Shown in pieces: positions 43,801 to 54,390 of a DNA stretch of 64,000 nt (its first letter is position 1; each line of letters opens with the position of its first letter). The notes beneath the pieces are model-generated. The model had not been told where the DNA came from and made no database searches. It was given only the letters and a program-made list of their open reading frames with translations. The position numbers were made by a program, and so were the translations under genes. The stretch comes from Adiantum capillus-veneris (Eukaryota > Streptophyta > Polypodiopsida > Polypodiales > Pteridaceae). The DNA is taken from positions 145,195,234 to 145,259,233 of the forward strand of contig CM043958.1 of the NCBI GenBank assembly GCA_014529385.2, read 5' to 3'.

Positions 43801-45163
43801 TGGCTATTTCCGCGATACATCATAGGAGCTTCGAGGATATGGTCGATCAGTGTGCCACAGATACAGATTTTGCAGATATTTTCACACAGATACGGGATGG
43901 GGAGACAGTAGCTGGATACTCCCTTCAGGAAGGCTACTTGATGAAAAAGACTATGTTGTGCGTTACACAGCCGTTGAGGAAAAAGGTTATGACTGATTGC
44001 CACTGTCCACCTTTTACGGGTCACCGCGGCATTGCTACCACCATGAAAGGGGTAGAGAGAGATTTCTTTTGGCGGAGACTGAAGAAGGATGTGGAAGAGT
44101 TTGTGCGCAGTTGCTTGGTATGCCAGAAGGTCAAGTTTGACAGGCATAAGGCACAGGGATTGTTACAGCCTTTACCCATACCCACCCGCCCATGGGAAAA
44201 TATTGAAATGGATTTCATTTTTTTATCTCCCGAGAATACAGAATGATCACGATGATTTTCCGATTACATGGCACGCCTGAGACGATTGTCTCCGATAGAG
44301 ACCCCAGATTTATGAGTTTGTTTTGGAAGGCAATTTGGGAGAACATTGGCACGCGGTTGCAGTTCTCGTCATCGTTCCACTTGCAGATTGACGGGCAATT
44401 TAAGATTGCCAATTCAGTGATTTTAGATTTATTGAAGTCTTGTATCTCGGATGAGAATACTCAATGGGAAAAGAACTTACCTTTGGTGGAATTTGCCTAC
44501 AATAACACGATACACTCTTCGACGGGGAAGATGCCATGTGAGATTGTTGAAACTGCTGCGAAGGTTCCATCCTTCCTGAGCACGAAAAATTAGAAATTTG
44601 AAGCGGATGAATATTCGCGAGATTTGGATACGGCTTTTGCCGAGGTTCGCGAGACTTTGCAGGAGTCTCAAGAACGACAGAAAAAGGCAGCGGATCGCCA
44701 TCGTCGCGACCGGAAACTGAAGGAGGATGATTGGGTGCTCTTACTTTTGAGAAGGCACGCCTAAGAAAGAAACAGGGAAAGGAGAGGCTTTTTCGAAAGC
44801 TTAGTATGTGATACTACGGACCTTTCCAGATCACTGACAAGATAAATGATGTCTCCTTCCGATTGAAACTGCAAGATACTTGGAGGATTCACAATGCATT
44901 GCATGTGAGTCTCTTGAAACCTGTTGAGGGTGATGTGCCTGATGATGGGGAGCCTGATGAGCAACCTGAAGTGGAAGAAAACGAGGAGATCCTTGTTCTT
45001 GAACAGATTTTGGCACATAATGATACGAAGAAAGGTAAAGTCCGAAGGCGGTTCTTGGTTTAGTTCAAGAACTTTCCTGCATTTAATGCAAAGTGGATGG
45101 AGGAGGAGGACCTAGCAGATACTCCTCGGATTGTGAAACTTTACCTCGATGTTTTGGTTTAGC
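43801..45163 (+). pseudogene. pol: Element B integrase with internal deletion and chromodomain-like C terminus
   Basis: Zinc-binding H-x-x-H...C-x-x-C is present (H-C-P-P-F-T-G-H-R-G-I to C-L-V-C-Q-K-V). The core keeps the first Asp (E-M-D-F-I) and second (V-S-D-R-D-P-R). Between them about 105 bp present in element A (A-I-W-T-I-V-D-R-F...A-R-I-F) is missing at about 44246-44256, with a frameshift. A TAG follows F-L-S-T-K-N (about 44591) and another shift lies at about 44740. The end reads V-R-R-R-F-L-V-x-F-K-N-F-P-A-F-N-A-K-W-M, a chromodomain-like segment. B' carries the same lesions. Confidence 0.9.
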
Positions 45164-45759
45164 ATAGTCTACTCCAAACGGAACCCAGAAACTCAGCTTG
45201 GCCGAAGATCTGGTGCAGTGGGATGCACAAGAGGGGAGTTACTCCGCTCCTTTGTCAACAGATGCCTTGATTTTGATACTAAAGTCACTGATGTCTCTTT
45301 GAGCTTCAGGGATACTTGAGAGCTGATAGTATTTTGCTGGATGACTTTATGAAATGGAATTCCTGATAATGATACTGATTTGTTCTTGACTTCTTGTGAG
45401 TGCAGGAACTGATAGCCGAAATGACTGCAGCATTTTGGTCTGATTGATCTCGAATAGACATGGTTGCAATAGGGGTTAGTCAATCGGACATCGTTGAGGT
45501 CCCGATTGGACCTAGATGTGATTGCTAGCTACATTGCCGATAAATCATGGTCTAAGATCCGAATGAATGTTGAATGTCATGTGATGTCCTGTGATGTCCT
45601 GTGATGTCGTGTGATGTGACTGTCGATTTTGTACATGTGCTAGATGTGCGTTCCTAGTACGTAGGTACTAACAGTCAGTGTCTGCTAAGACGGTTTATGG
45701 CTTTTGTCGGTTTTGCAGGCGTAATCGCGGTCGATTACAATGCTTTCAAGAGGGGGGTA
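45164..45759 (+). other. Element B 3' untranslated region and polypurine tract
   Basis: No open frame of note. Short repeats tgatgtc(c/g)tgtgatgtc at 45580-45620. The polypurine tract aagaggggggta ends at the LTR start (45748-45759) and would prime plus-strand synthesis. Confidence 0.75.
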
Positions 45760-46314
45760 TGTCACAAAGTGATGACGTGGCGGACAGCAGAAACCCTAAA
45801 ATTCTTGCAAACCCTAATTTTTGCCAAAAACCCTAAATTCCGGAAATCGCGGAGGCGGATTATTATTATTATTATATATATATATATTTTTTTGGAAAAT
45901 GATGAGCGACGCGAATTTGCTTTTGTTTTTAAAAAAAAAAAAAAGAGAAAAGACTCTAAGAGTGAGAGAGAGAACTGATTGTTTTGATTTTAAAAGCTTT
46001 TGGGGCTCTTCTTTTGGGCATCCCTTGTAACCTTTAAATTAGTGGTGAGGGCCTCACTTCTCAGAGCATCTGGACGCAGAGTCTGAGAGTGAAACCCTAA
46101 CCGCTCTCTTGTACTTTGATGATTGATTAATACAAAAAGAAATACCGAAAGGGGCGCCAGTCTTTGGGGCCAATATCTCTAGGCACGGAACTCCGCCGGG
46201 CAAGTGCAAATCTATTGTGATCTGTGAATTGTTTTGAAGTGGTTATTTGGTGCTGTCGCGGTTGATTCTTGACTTTGAGTGTCCAAGTTTGTTACAGTGT
46301 CCAAGTTTGTTACA
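45760..46314 (+). repeat. Element B 3' LTR
   Basis: 555 bp, same ends as the 5' LTR (TGTCACAAAG...TTGTTACA). A poly-T run of the 5' copy is replaced here by an attattatta-tatatata microsatellite (45860-45890). The difference in length is mostly in these runs, so the insertion looks recent. Confidence 0.95.
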
Positions 46315-46319
46315 GGATG
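46315..46319. repeat. Target duplication of element B, right copy
   Basis: ggatg, identical to 39796-39800. Confidence 0.9.
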
Positions 46320-46577
46320 CCCAAAAGCAGAGCCCCAAAAGCTTCAAATCAAAAGCAATTGTTCTCTCTCTCACAGAGAGTCAAAACTTGAAAGCAAAAG
46401 CATTCTCTCTCTCTTTCTCATATTAGAGAAAAAGCAAAATTTGCGTCGCTCATCATTTAAAAAAAAAAAAAAAAAAAAAGCCTTTGCGATTTTCGAAAAT
46501 TAGGGTTTCTTGCAGAAATTTAGGGTTTGCAAGAATTTTAGGGTTTCTGCTATCCACCATGTCATCACTTTGTGACA
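46320..46577 (-). repeat. B' 3' LTR, inner part
   Basis: Continues the LTR of B' from the point cut by B, ending ...CATCACTTTGTGACA before its polypurine tract (ta-cccccctctgg on plus, 46578-46590). Confidence 0.9.
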
Positions 46578-48195
46578 TACCCCCCTCTGGAAAGCATTGT
46601 AATCGACCGCGATTACTCCTGCAAAACCGACAAAAGCCATAAACCGTCTTAGCAGACACTGACTGTAAGTACCTACGTACTAGGAACACACATCTAGCAC
46701 ATGTACAAAATCGACAGTCACATCACACGACATCACAGGACATCACCAGACATCACATGACATTCAACATTCATTCGGATCTTAGACCATGATTTATCGG
46801 CAATGTAGCTAGCAATCACATCTAGGTCCAATCGGGACCTCAACGATGTCCGATTGACTAACCCCTATTGCAACCATGTCTATTCGAGATCAATCAGACC
46901 AAAATGCTGCAGTCATTTCGACTATCAGTTCCTGCACTCACAAGAAGTCAAGAACAAATCAGTATCATTATCAGGAATTCCATTTCATAAAGTCATCCAG
47001 CAAAATACTATCAGCTCTCAAGTATCCCTGAAGCTCAAAGAGACATCAGTGACTTTAGTATCAAAATCAAGGCATCTGTTGACAAAGGAGCGGAGTAACT
47101 CCCCTCTTGTGCATCCCACTGCACCAGATCTTCGGCCAAGCTGAGTTTCTGGGTTCCGTTTGGAGTAGACTATGCTAAACCAAAACATCGAGGTAAAGTT
47201 TCACAATCCGAGGAGTATCTGCTAGGTCCTCCTCCTCCATCCACTTTGCATTAAATGCAGGAAAGTTCTTGAACTAAACCAAGAACCGCCTTCGGACTTT
47301 ACCTTTCTTCGTATCATTATGTGCCAAAATCTGTTCAAGAACAAGGATCTCCTCGTTTTCTTCCACTTCAGGTTGCTCATCAGGCTCCCCATCATCAGGC
47401 ACATCACCCTCAACAGGTTTCAAGAGACTCACATGCAATGCATTGTGAATCCTCCAAGTATCTTGCAGTTTCAATCGGAAGGAGACATCATTTATCTTGT
47501 CAGTGATCTGGAAAGGTCCGTAGTATCACATACTAAGCTTTCGAAAAAGCCTCTCCTTTCCCTGTTTCTTTCTTAGGCGTGCCTTCTCAAAAGTAAGAGC
47601 ACCCAATCATCCTCCTTCAGTTTCCGGTCGCGACGATGGCGATCCGCTGCCTTTTTCTGTCGTTCTTGAGACTCCTGCAAAGTCTCGCGAACCTCGGCAA
47701 AAGCCGTATCCAAATCTCGCGAATATTCATCCGCTTCAAATATCTAATCTTTCGTGCTCAGGAAGGATGGAACCTTCGTAGCACTTTCAACAATCTCACA
47801 TGGCGTCTTTCTCGTCGAAGAGTGTATCGTGTTATTGTAGGCAAATTCCACCAAAGATAAGTTCTTTTCCCATTGAGTCTTCTGATCCGAGATACAAGAC
47901 TTCAATAAATCTAAAATCACTGAATTGGCAATCTCAAATTGCCCGTCAGTCTGCAAGTGGAACGATGACGAGAACTGCAACTGCGTGCCAATGTTCTCCC
48001 AAATTGCCTTCCAAAACAAACTCATAAATCTGGGGTCTCTGTCGGAGACAATCGTCTCAGACGTGCCATGTAATCGGAAAATCATCGTGATCATTCTGTG
48101 TTCTTGGGAGATAAAAAATGAAATCCATTGCAATACTTTCCTAGGGGTGGGTCGGTATGGGTAAAGGTTGTAACAATCCCTGTGCCTTATGCCTC
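46578..48195 (-). pseudogene. pol: B' 3' internal region: integrase end, chromodomain-like end and 3' UTR
   Basis: Reverse complement of element B 44150-45759 with few differences. It includes the same missing integrase segment (joined at tgatcacgatgattttccg), the same TAG after L-S-T-K, the same shift before the chromodomain-like end and the same 3' untranslated region. The integrase piece 48133-47744 keeps V-S-D-R-D-P-R. The upstream end at about 48195 is abruptly joined to LTR sequence. Confidence 0.9.
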
Positions 48196-48335
48196 CAAAA
48201 AAAAAAAGAAAAAAAAAAAGCCTCCGCGATTTTCGGAAATTAGGGTTTCTGACAGAAATTAGGGTTTGCAGGAATTTTAGAGTTTCGGGCAGAAATTAGG
48301 GTTTTTGCTGTCCGCCACGTCATCACTTTGTGACA
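48195..48335 (-). repeat. B' 5' LTR remnant
   Basis: Only the A-rich run and first ~120 bp of the LTR (minus orientation) remain, ending CACTTTGTGACA next to the cccct duplication. The deletion removed the rest of this LTR and the 5' half of B'. Confidence 0.85.
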
Positions 48336-48340
48336 CCCCT
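48336..48340. repeat. Target duplication of element B', right copy
   Basis: cccct, identical to 39520-39524. Confidence 0.9.
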
Positions 48341-50996
48341 TATTGAGTTAGTGTAATGCAGCAAGAGGAAATTCTCAAGCAGGTTAACGAACTTTTGGAG
48401 AAGGGCTTAATAAGGCCTAGTACTTCTCCATATTGTTCACCTGTCTTGCTAGTACAGAAAAAGGATGGCACATTCCGCATGTGCATAGACTATTGACGAC
48501 ATTCTTGACAAGTTACAAGGAGGAAGTATCTTTAGTCGTATAGACTTGAAGAGCGGTTATCATCAAATCCGCATAGCTCCTCAAGATGTGCCTAAGACTT
48601 CATTTAGAACAACCTTCGGGTTGTATGAATTTCTAGTGATGCCTTTTGGACTCACTAATGCACCAGCTACACTCTACAGAATGATGGATAGAATCTTCCA
48701 CTCATATAGAAGCTTTACAGGCGTTTTCTTTGATGACGTCTTAATCTTCTCAGAGACAGAAGACAAACACTACAAGCATCTCGCATTAGTGTTTGAAGAA
48801 TTACGCAAACACAAATTATTTGTGAATGCTAAGAAGTGTGAGTTCTTTTTAAAAGAAATCCACTATTTGGGCCATATAGTATCTCAAAATCAGGTGAGAA
48901 TGGACCCTGATAAGATTCAAGCAGTTGTAGAATGGCCTACGCCAACCATAGTACATGATGTACGAAGTTTCCTTGGCCTCTGTTCTTATTATCGACGTTT
49001 CATTCGAGCCTTTGCCGCTATAGCAGGTCCCCTTCATGACCTGACAAAGAAGCGGATTCCATTCCATTGGGGGTATGGACAAAAACAAGCTTTTGAAAAG
49101 CTTAAGTATCTACTCAATCACGGACCTGTTCTCACCGTCCCTGATCTTCGCAAACCTTTCGAGGTATACTGCGATGCATCTGGAGATTGTGTAGGAGCAG
49201 TTTTGAACCAAGAGGGTCACGCCATAGCCTACGAAAGTCGGCGCCTTATAGATGCAGAGTTGTATGTCTCCATATACGAGAAAGAGCTAATGGCAGTAAT
49301 TCATGCTCTTTCCATTTGGAAACACTATCTGTTAGGAGCTGATTTTATTATCAAGACAGATCATCAAAGTCTTCGCTACTTTCTCACACAGAGAAAGTTA
49401 TCAGAAAAGCAGATGAGATGGGCCAACTTTCTTTCAATGTTCCATTTTCAGATTTTACACACTTCTAGAACAAAGAATGCAGTTGCAGATGCTCTCTCCA
49501 GGCGTCCAAAGATCAATGCACTAACAACAATTTATCATGAGGAACTAGAATCTCTCAGTGAGATGTATCCTCAAGATCCAGACTTCGCTACAATTTGGGC
49601 AGATCTTCAAGCTGGTCACTCAAGGCCACCTTATTCCATTAGGGATAATACGCTCTATCGTCAACAAGCAATATGCATAGCTCAGCCCTTATGACAGAAG
49701 GTGATGGATGAAGCACATAATTATCCTTATGCCGGGCATCGGGGAATTGTTGCCACCACTAGTGCCCTCGAAAGGTATTTCTTTTGGCCAACACTCCGTG
49801 CGGACATTGAAAAACATGTACGCGAGTGTTTAGTCTGCCAAAAAGTAAAATATGACAGACATAAAGTTTATGGCAAGCTTCAGCCACTCCCTGTGCCTAA
49901 CACGCCATGGGAAAGTATTGCCATGGATTTTATTACGGATCTTCCTAGATCCAAGAATGGAAATGACGCAATCTGGACTATAGTAGACAGATTCACTAGG
50001 CAAGCACATTTCCTTCCAGTTAAGAAGACGATCAAAGTTGATCACATGGCTAGAATATTTCTAGCTCAGATTTTTAAACACCATGGATTGCCAAAGACTA
50101 TTATCAGCGATGAGGATCCCCGCATGACTAGTCTATTTTGGCAGGCATTGTTCGAAAACTTGGGAACTAAGCTTGATTTTTCATCAGCTTATCATCCTCA
50201 AACAGATGGTCAAAGCGAAATCACTAATGCCACTGTTTTAGATCTCCTCAAGTGCTATGTTTCGGAACGACAATCCGAATGGGAACAATACTTACCAATA
50301 GTTGAGTTTGCGTATAATAATACCATACATTCCTTAACTGGTAAAGCAGCTCCCTTCGAAATTATTTATGGGAAGCAACTCTTACTTCCTATTATGGTTA
50401 CCAAAGACAACATCTTCGCCGCAGATGAATTTGTGCGCAATATTGATACTTCCTACCAACAAATAAAGCAAGCGATCCTTCGTACTCAAGAGCAACATAA
50501 GAGAAAAGCAGACAAGCACAGAAGGACACTCAATCTTGAAAAAGGACAATACGTCCTGCTTAAGTTCGAGAAAGCTAGATTGAAAAAGCGGGTCGGAAAA
50601 GGGGAAGTTGTTAAACTGTCCCATAGATTTTTCGGCCCTTTCAAGATTACAGATAAAGTCAATGACGACTTTTAGATTGGATTTGCCTTCCCATTGGCGC
50701 ATCCATAATGCTTTTCATGTAAGTCTCCTCCGACCATATGTTGGTCCTCCTCCAGTGGCGCCAGTACAAGAAGATCCTCCAGAATCGAAGAGACTGAGGA
50801 AATCCTTCAACCTGAACAGATAATACATCACTCTGAGAGACAACTAAAGTTTGGGAGCCTACATCGAAAGTATTTAGTCAAGTACAAGCATTACACCCCT
50901 TTAGATGCAAAGTGGATGATTGAGTCCGATCTGAAGGACTACCGAGACATCTTTCACAGTTATGTTGACGCTCTACAGTTGAGGTTAAGTGTTTAG
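48341..50996 (+). pseudogene. pol: Element A pol: reverse transcriptase, RNase H, integrase, chromodomain-like end
   Basis: Resumes A's frame after B'. Reverse transcriptase: [22 protein letters not shown], then about 50 bp missing at about 48492 with a frameshift, F-S-R-I-D-L-K-S-G-Y-H-Q-I, active site V-F-F-D-D-V-L-I-F (48724). RNase H: V-Y-C-D-A-S, T-D-H-Q-S-L-R-Y-F, A-V-A-D-A-L-S-R. Integrase after one TGA (49692): H-x-x-H/C-x-x-C, A-M-D-F-I-T, I-S-D-E-D-P-R, H-P-Q-T-D-G-Q-S-E. After another frame change near 50670 it ends Y-L-V-K-Y-K-H-Y-T-P-L-D-A-K-W-M, chromodomain-like. Two long frames (382 and 324 codons) survive, so decay is mild. Confidence 0.92.
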
Positions 50997-51008
50997 AACC
51001 AAGAGGGA
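50997..51008 (+). other. Element A polypurine tract
   Basis: aaccaagaggga directly before LTR3; primes plus-strand DNA. Confidence 0.7.
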
Positions 51009-52373
51009 TGTAACAATATCAGACTTGTAAATAATTAATTTATTTACGAGAAAAATAATTATCTAATTAGTTGTGTGCACATCAGAATAGATCTAGCAGT
51101 TATGGGGTCTCAGGTGCGCCCAAAATTTGGGCCAGAGCACCTCAGGGAGACCGGAGTGAAAATACCCTGAAGCCCTAGTGATTGGGAAATCGGGTCTTCA
51201 ATGAGGGGATAAATAGTAGCTTCAGATTTCAGGCTCAGAAAAATACGCGTGCTAGTGTAAGCACGGGAATGAGATGGGGTCCTTAGAACAATAACCCTAA
51301 GGCCTGATTTATTTTACGGCCTTAGGATAAGTCAGTTAAAGAATTTTTTTTTATTGTTTATGCTGGACCAAATGGCCGGACAAGTGCGAACAAATAATGC
51401 AACTAACATTTTCATTGGTTGCATCTATGTGTGCAGTTGTGGTTCAATTTGCACATTTCATTAATAGTTTGTGAACTTTTAAAAGTGAAAGTTGAAGGGT
51501 TTTTAAGTTATTAAGTAAGTGTGCCAAGTGGTAGACTTACCAATGCAAAACCAGCTCTCACCCTCTCTCTCTTCCTAGCGCTCCTTCTTCCTGCTGGCTT
51601 GATAAGAGCACCCCCTCTCCCATTTCTCAGTGTTGGCAGTGCTCCTACCCCCCCTATTGTGAGTATGCTCTACGCATTGGAGCCCTCCATGGAAGCTTGA
51701 GAGCAGCCCCTTGTGACATATGTGGTGGCCTCGTTCTCCCATTGTCTAGAACAATGGTTCTCATAGCCATAGCCAGCTTTTGGTGAAGTTTCATCGCGAG
51801 AAGTTGTAGCAGGCACTCTCCTCCTAGAGTGAAAATTCTGTGTTTTCAGTCCCTAATCGTCACTTGTAGGGAGAATTTCAGAAAAATAGACATAGAATCC
51901 AGTTCTCTCTACCTACACTACGCATACACAAAGTTTGGTGCAATTCTATCGCGAAAAAGGTCTCTATTGCGGCTTTGGAAGGTGCTCAAGTAACATTTTC
52001 AGGTTATGTGCAGAAAATTACAGCAAGCATGTGTGCGTGCATTTTGCGTGTTTCTCCCTTGTTTTTGTTGCAGGAATGGTTGTGCGTAAAGGGACACAGT
52101 TGGCGGAAGGTAGACTCTCATTTTCGAGAGCTTCCGTTGAGTTTTGTGGAAGATAGACTCTCGTTTTCGAGAGCTTCCCAAAATCTGATAGCAGAGGGAA
52201 ATCCTCTCAGTATTCAGAGAGTAGCTTTCACACTCTGTCCGTTAGAAGCCGAAAAGAAAGAATAGAGGACGGGCCCGTTCCTGTGCTTGTAAAGATTCTC
52301 CCTTAGTAATAAAGATAATCTCCTTATGGGGGGGGGACCAGCCCATCTTCTGGTCCCCAATGAAGTGTCAATA

Positions 52374-52410
<37 letters not shown>

Positions 52411-52468
52411 CTCTTGAGTATTTGAAATTCAATTTAAAGTAAATTTACGCTTCCATATTTTTGTGACA
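51009..52468 (+). repeat. Element A LTR3 (3' LTR)
   Basis: TGTAACAATATCAGAC...TTTTTGTGACA, 1460 bp; lacks LTR2's duplication and has a small deletion near 51400. (CT)n at 52379-52407. Followed by the aatgc flank. Confidence 0.9.
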
Positions 52469-52608
52469 AATGCCATCACATAAATGTGAAACCATGAGCG
52501 TCCATGTCTGTCGCTGATCCACTGGCGTAGGCAGAAGCAAAGCTTTTCAAGCCAAAACATGCAGACGTAAATCTAGAACATTAATCCCTCCCATTCTCTT
52601 AGGCGTGT
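52469..52608 (-). mobile_element. LINE2 segment 2, between elements A and C
   Basis: Short LINE2 piece, including the right A flank aatgc (52469-52473). On the minus strand it reads P-K-R-M-G-G-I-N-V-L-D-L-R-L-H-V-L-A, then P-T-P-V-D-Q-R-Q-T-W-T-L-M-V-S-H-L-C-D-G-I. These are post-reverse-transcriptase words of plant LINEs. It connects on one side to 33225 and on the other to 58977. Confidence 0.8.
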
Positions 52609-52986
52609 TGAAACAAACGCAGAGAGTGGATCTCCTGGCTACACGGACCGCCTACAGACAGGCGTCATACGAACCACCCGACCATAGCCACTATCCGGCA
52701 GCTCCCCCGTGCAGCGTCCGAGGACGTAGGCGTGCACCTGTAAGGCCGAGTGTCCCATACCACCCAGCCTCACCTCCTTGAGGTGACCTCGCGCACTCCT
52801 AGCCTCGCGGGCTAACCACTGGCACTCTGCCAGTGGGGGTCGATCACTCCAAATGAGGCCTTGGCCTCCCTTTTATAATAATGGCCGGCCACACTGGCCG
52901 TGTTCACACTACGTCCGCCCGGACACTGGACGCCCATCCCGACCGCATCTGGACAAGATCCCCTCTCTTGTGAGCGGGACATAACA
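52609..52986 (-). repeat. Element C 3' LTR
   Basis: On plus TGAAACAAACGC...GGGACATAACA. Polypurine tract on the minus strand (AAGGGGGGAAGTA) lies next to it at 52987-52999. Differences from the 5' LTR are mostly transitions, about twenty or more over 380 bp by eye. Confidence 0.92.
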
Positions 52987-52997
52987 TACTTCCCCCC

Positions 52998-53249
52998 TTA
53001 AGAACCATTGATGTCCTTATCAATGAAGTGGAGATATTGAGCCTTCAAAGCTCTAACGGGTTTCCAAGTAGCAAATCTTTCAGATTGACCCTTCCATTTA
53101 ATTAGGTACTCGTCATAAGCCTTTTGACGCGAGTGACAGGTACGATGATCTAAAACTGTACGATGATCTAAAAGGTTCTCGAGGAATATACTCAGTTTGC
53201 ATATCTTGCCATACATTTTCCTCGATAGGCACAACAACGTCGGCTTCAC
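52998..53249 (-). pseudogene. pol: Element C chromodomain
   Basis: Y-D-E-Y-L-I-K-W-K-G-Q-S-E-R-F-A-T-W-K-P-V is a clear chromodomain core with the W-K-G and T-W pattern. In chromoviruses it follows integrase and steers insertion to marked chromatin. An 18-bp local duplication (L-D-H-R-T-V-L-D-H-R-T) precedes it. Stop at about 52998, eleven bases from the polypurine tract. Confidence 0.85.
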
Positions 53250-54390
53250 CCAATTTCATTTTAAGGTGGCTGACATGAAGCACTGGATGTACACTAACAT
53301 CCGAAGAAAGAGCTAGTTTATAGGCAACTTGGCCAATTTTCTTTGTGATCAAGAATGGACCACAATATCTAGCTGAAAGCTTATATGCTTTCCTGTTCGC
53401 ATAGTCTTGGAATCCTTGGGTATCTTCAGATAGACCCATTGTCCCACATCTAGAGTCCTTGGAGATCTCTTTTGATTATCATAAGTAGTGACTCGATCAC
53501 GAGCCGTTCTTATACTATCCTTGGCCAATTCGAGCATTTCTTGCATGTCATACAGGAAATCACGAGCTTGGCGTTCCTTGACTTTCTCTAAGCCGATAAC
53601 AATTGGGGATTTAGGCTCAAATCCATACATCAGCATGAACGGGCTAAATCAAGTAGCAGAATGCTTGCTACTATTATAGGCAAACTCTAATTGTGGGAGA
53701 TACCTTTCCCAATCAGACTGTCTGTGAGAGACATAGGCTCTCAATATGTCCTCTAATGTCTGATTCATCCTCTCAGTTTGTTCGTCGGACTCAGGATGGT
53801 CAGAAGACGACATACTTAACTTGGTCTGAAGATGAGCAAACACATCTCGCCAAAATCGGCTAGTGAACTTAGTATCTCGATCACTGACGATATCCTCTGG
53901 CAAACCATATAGCTTATAAAGTTGATTGACAAATAAAACTGCCAACTCATGGCTTTTTATTGTCAACTTTGTTGGTATAAACTTCGCTATTTTTGTGAGT
54001 CTATCGACCACAACCCAAATAGCGTCATTGTGCCGACTAGTATTTGGCAAACCAACGATAAAGTCCATGGAAATACTCTGCCACTTGGCATCTGGGATTT
54101 CCAATGGATGAGACAAACCAGCTTTCCTAAGGCTCTCTGCCTTATTGACCTGACACTGGGCGCATCTCTTTACATAGCTCTCTATGTAAGAGCGCATTCT
54201 TGGCCAATAGCTTGAACAAAGCCAAAGTTCTTTGGATGCCTGGGTGCCCAGCGCTAGGAACATCGTGGCATTTGCACAAAATCCTTTGTCGAATCTCATC
54301 GATTTCCGGCATGCAGACTTTACTATTTCTGAACAATAGTCCACCTCTAATGGAATATTGTCGCTGTCTCGTGACTCGTCTCTCCAACAC
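53113..54390 (-). pseudogene. pol: Element C integrase
   Basis: Zinc-binding part is split by a frameshift near 54230: C-H-D-V-P-S-A-G-H-P-G in one frame, R-C-A-Q-C-Q in the next. The core has all three catalytic positions: S-M-D-F-I-V, V-S-D-R-D-T-K-F-T and D-E-Q-T-E-R-M-N-Q (usual D-G-Q-T-E-R). The C-terminal part continues in further frames (G-P-F-L-I-T-K-K-I-G, V-H-P-V-L-H-V-S-H-L-K) up to the chromodomain. It would join element cDNA to the chromosome. Confidence 0.9.

Larger units (their letters stand above)
39801..46314 (+). mobile_element. Element B: plus-strand Ty3/gypsy element nested in B'
   Basis: Two LTRs (568 and 555 bp), a perfect Met-tRNA-type primer site, gag, zinc knuckle, protease remnant, reverse transcriptase, RNase H, integrase with a deletion, a chromodomain-like end, and a polypurine tract before the 3' LTR. 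The 5-bp duplication ggatg is perfect on both sides, so this is the latest insertion in the nest. Several frameshifts and stops prevent a complete pol. Confidence 0.95.
39525..48335 (-). mobile_element. Element B': minus-strand, internally deleted, nested in A and split by B
   Basis: Left: 3' LTR (39525-39800 plus 46320-46577, split by B). Then the polypurine site, about 1.6 kb of 3' internal sequence (46578-48195), and a 5' LTR remnant (about 48195-48335). Everything from early integrase back through gag, the primer site and most of the 5' LTR is deleted. Perfect 5-bp flanks cccct show it inserted once as a full element, before or with the later deletion. A's coding sense joins across it (N-Q-P-P / Y). 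It is extremely similar to B. Confidence 0.9.
33226..52468 (+). mobile_element. Element A complex: plus-strand Ty3/gypsy element with three LTRs
   Basis: Structure: LTR1 (33226-34728), partial gag (34730-35755), LTR2 (35756-37536), gag-protease (37611-39519), pol (48341-50996) and LTR3 (51009-52468), with elements B' and B nested in pol. A simple history explains this. A second A copy inserted in gag of the first at catgc; recombination between the two 3' LTRs then removed the rest. The complex sits in LINE2 with 5-bp flanks aatgt/aatgc. The chromodomain-like C terminus and the Met-tRNA primer site suggest a chromovirus-related Ty3/gypsy lineage. Confidence 0.85.
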
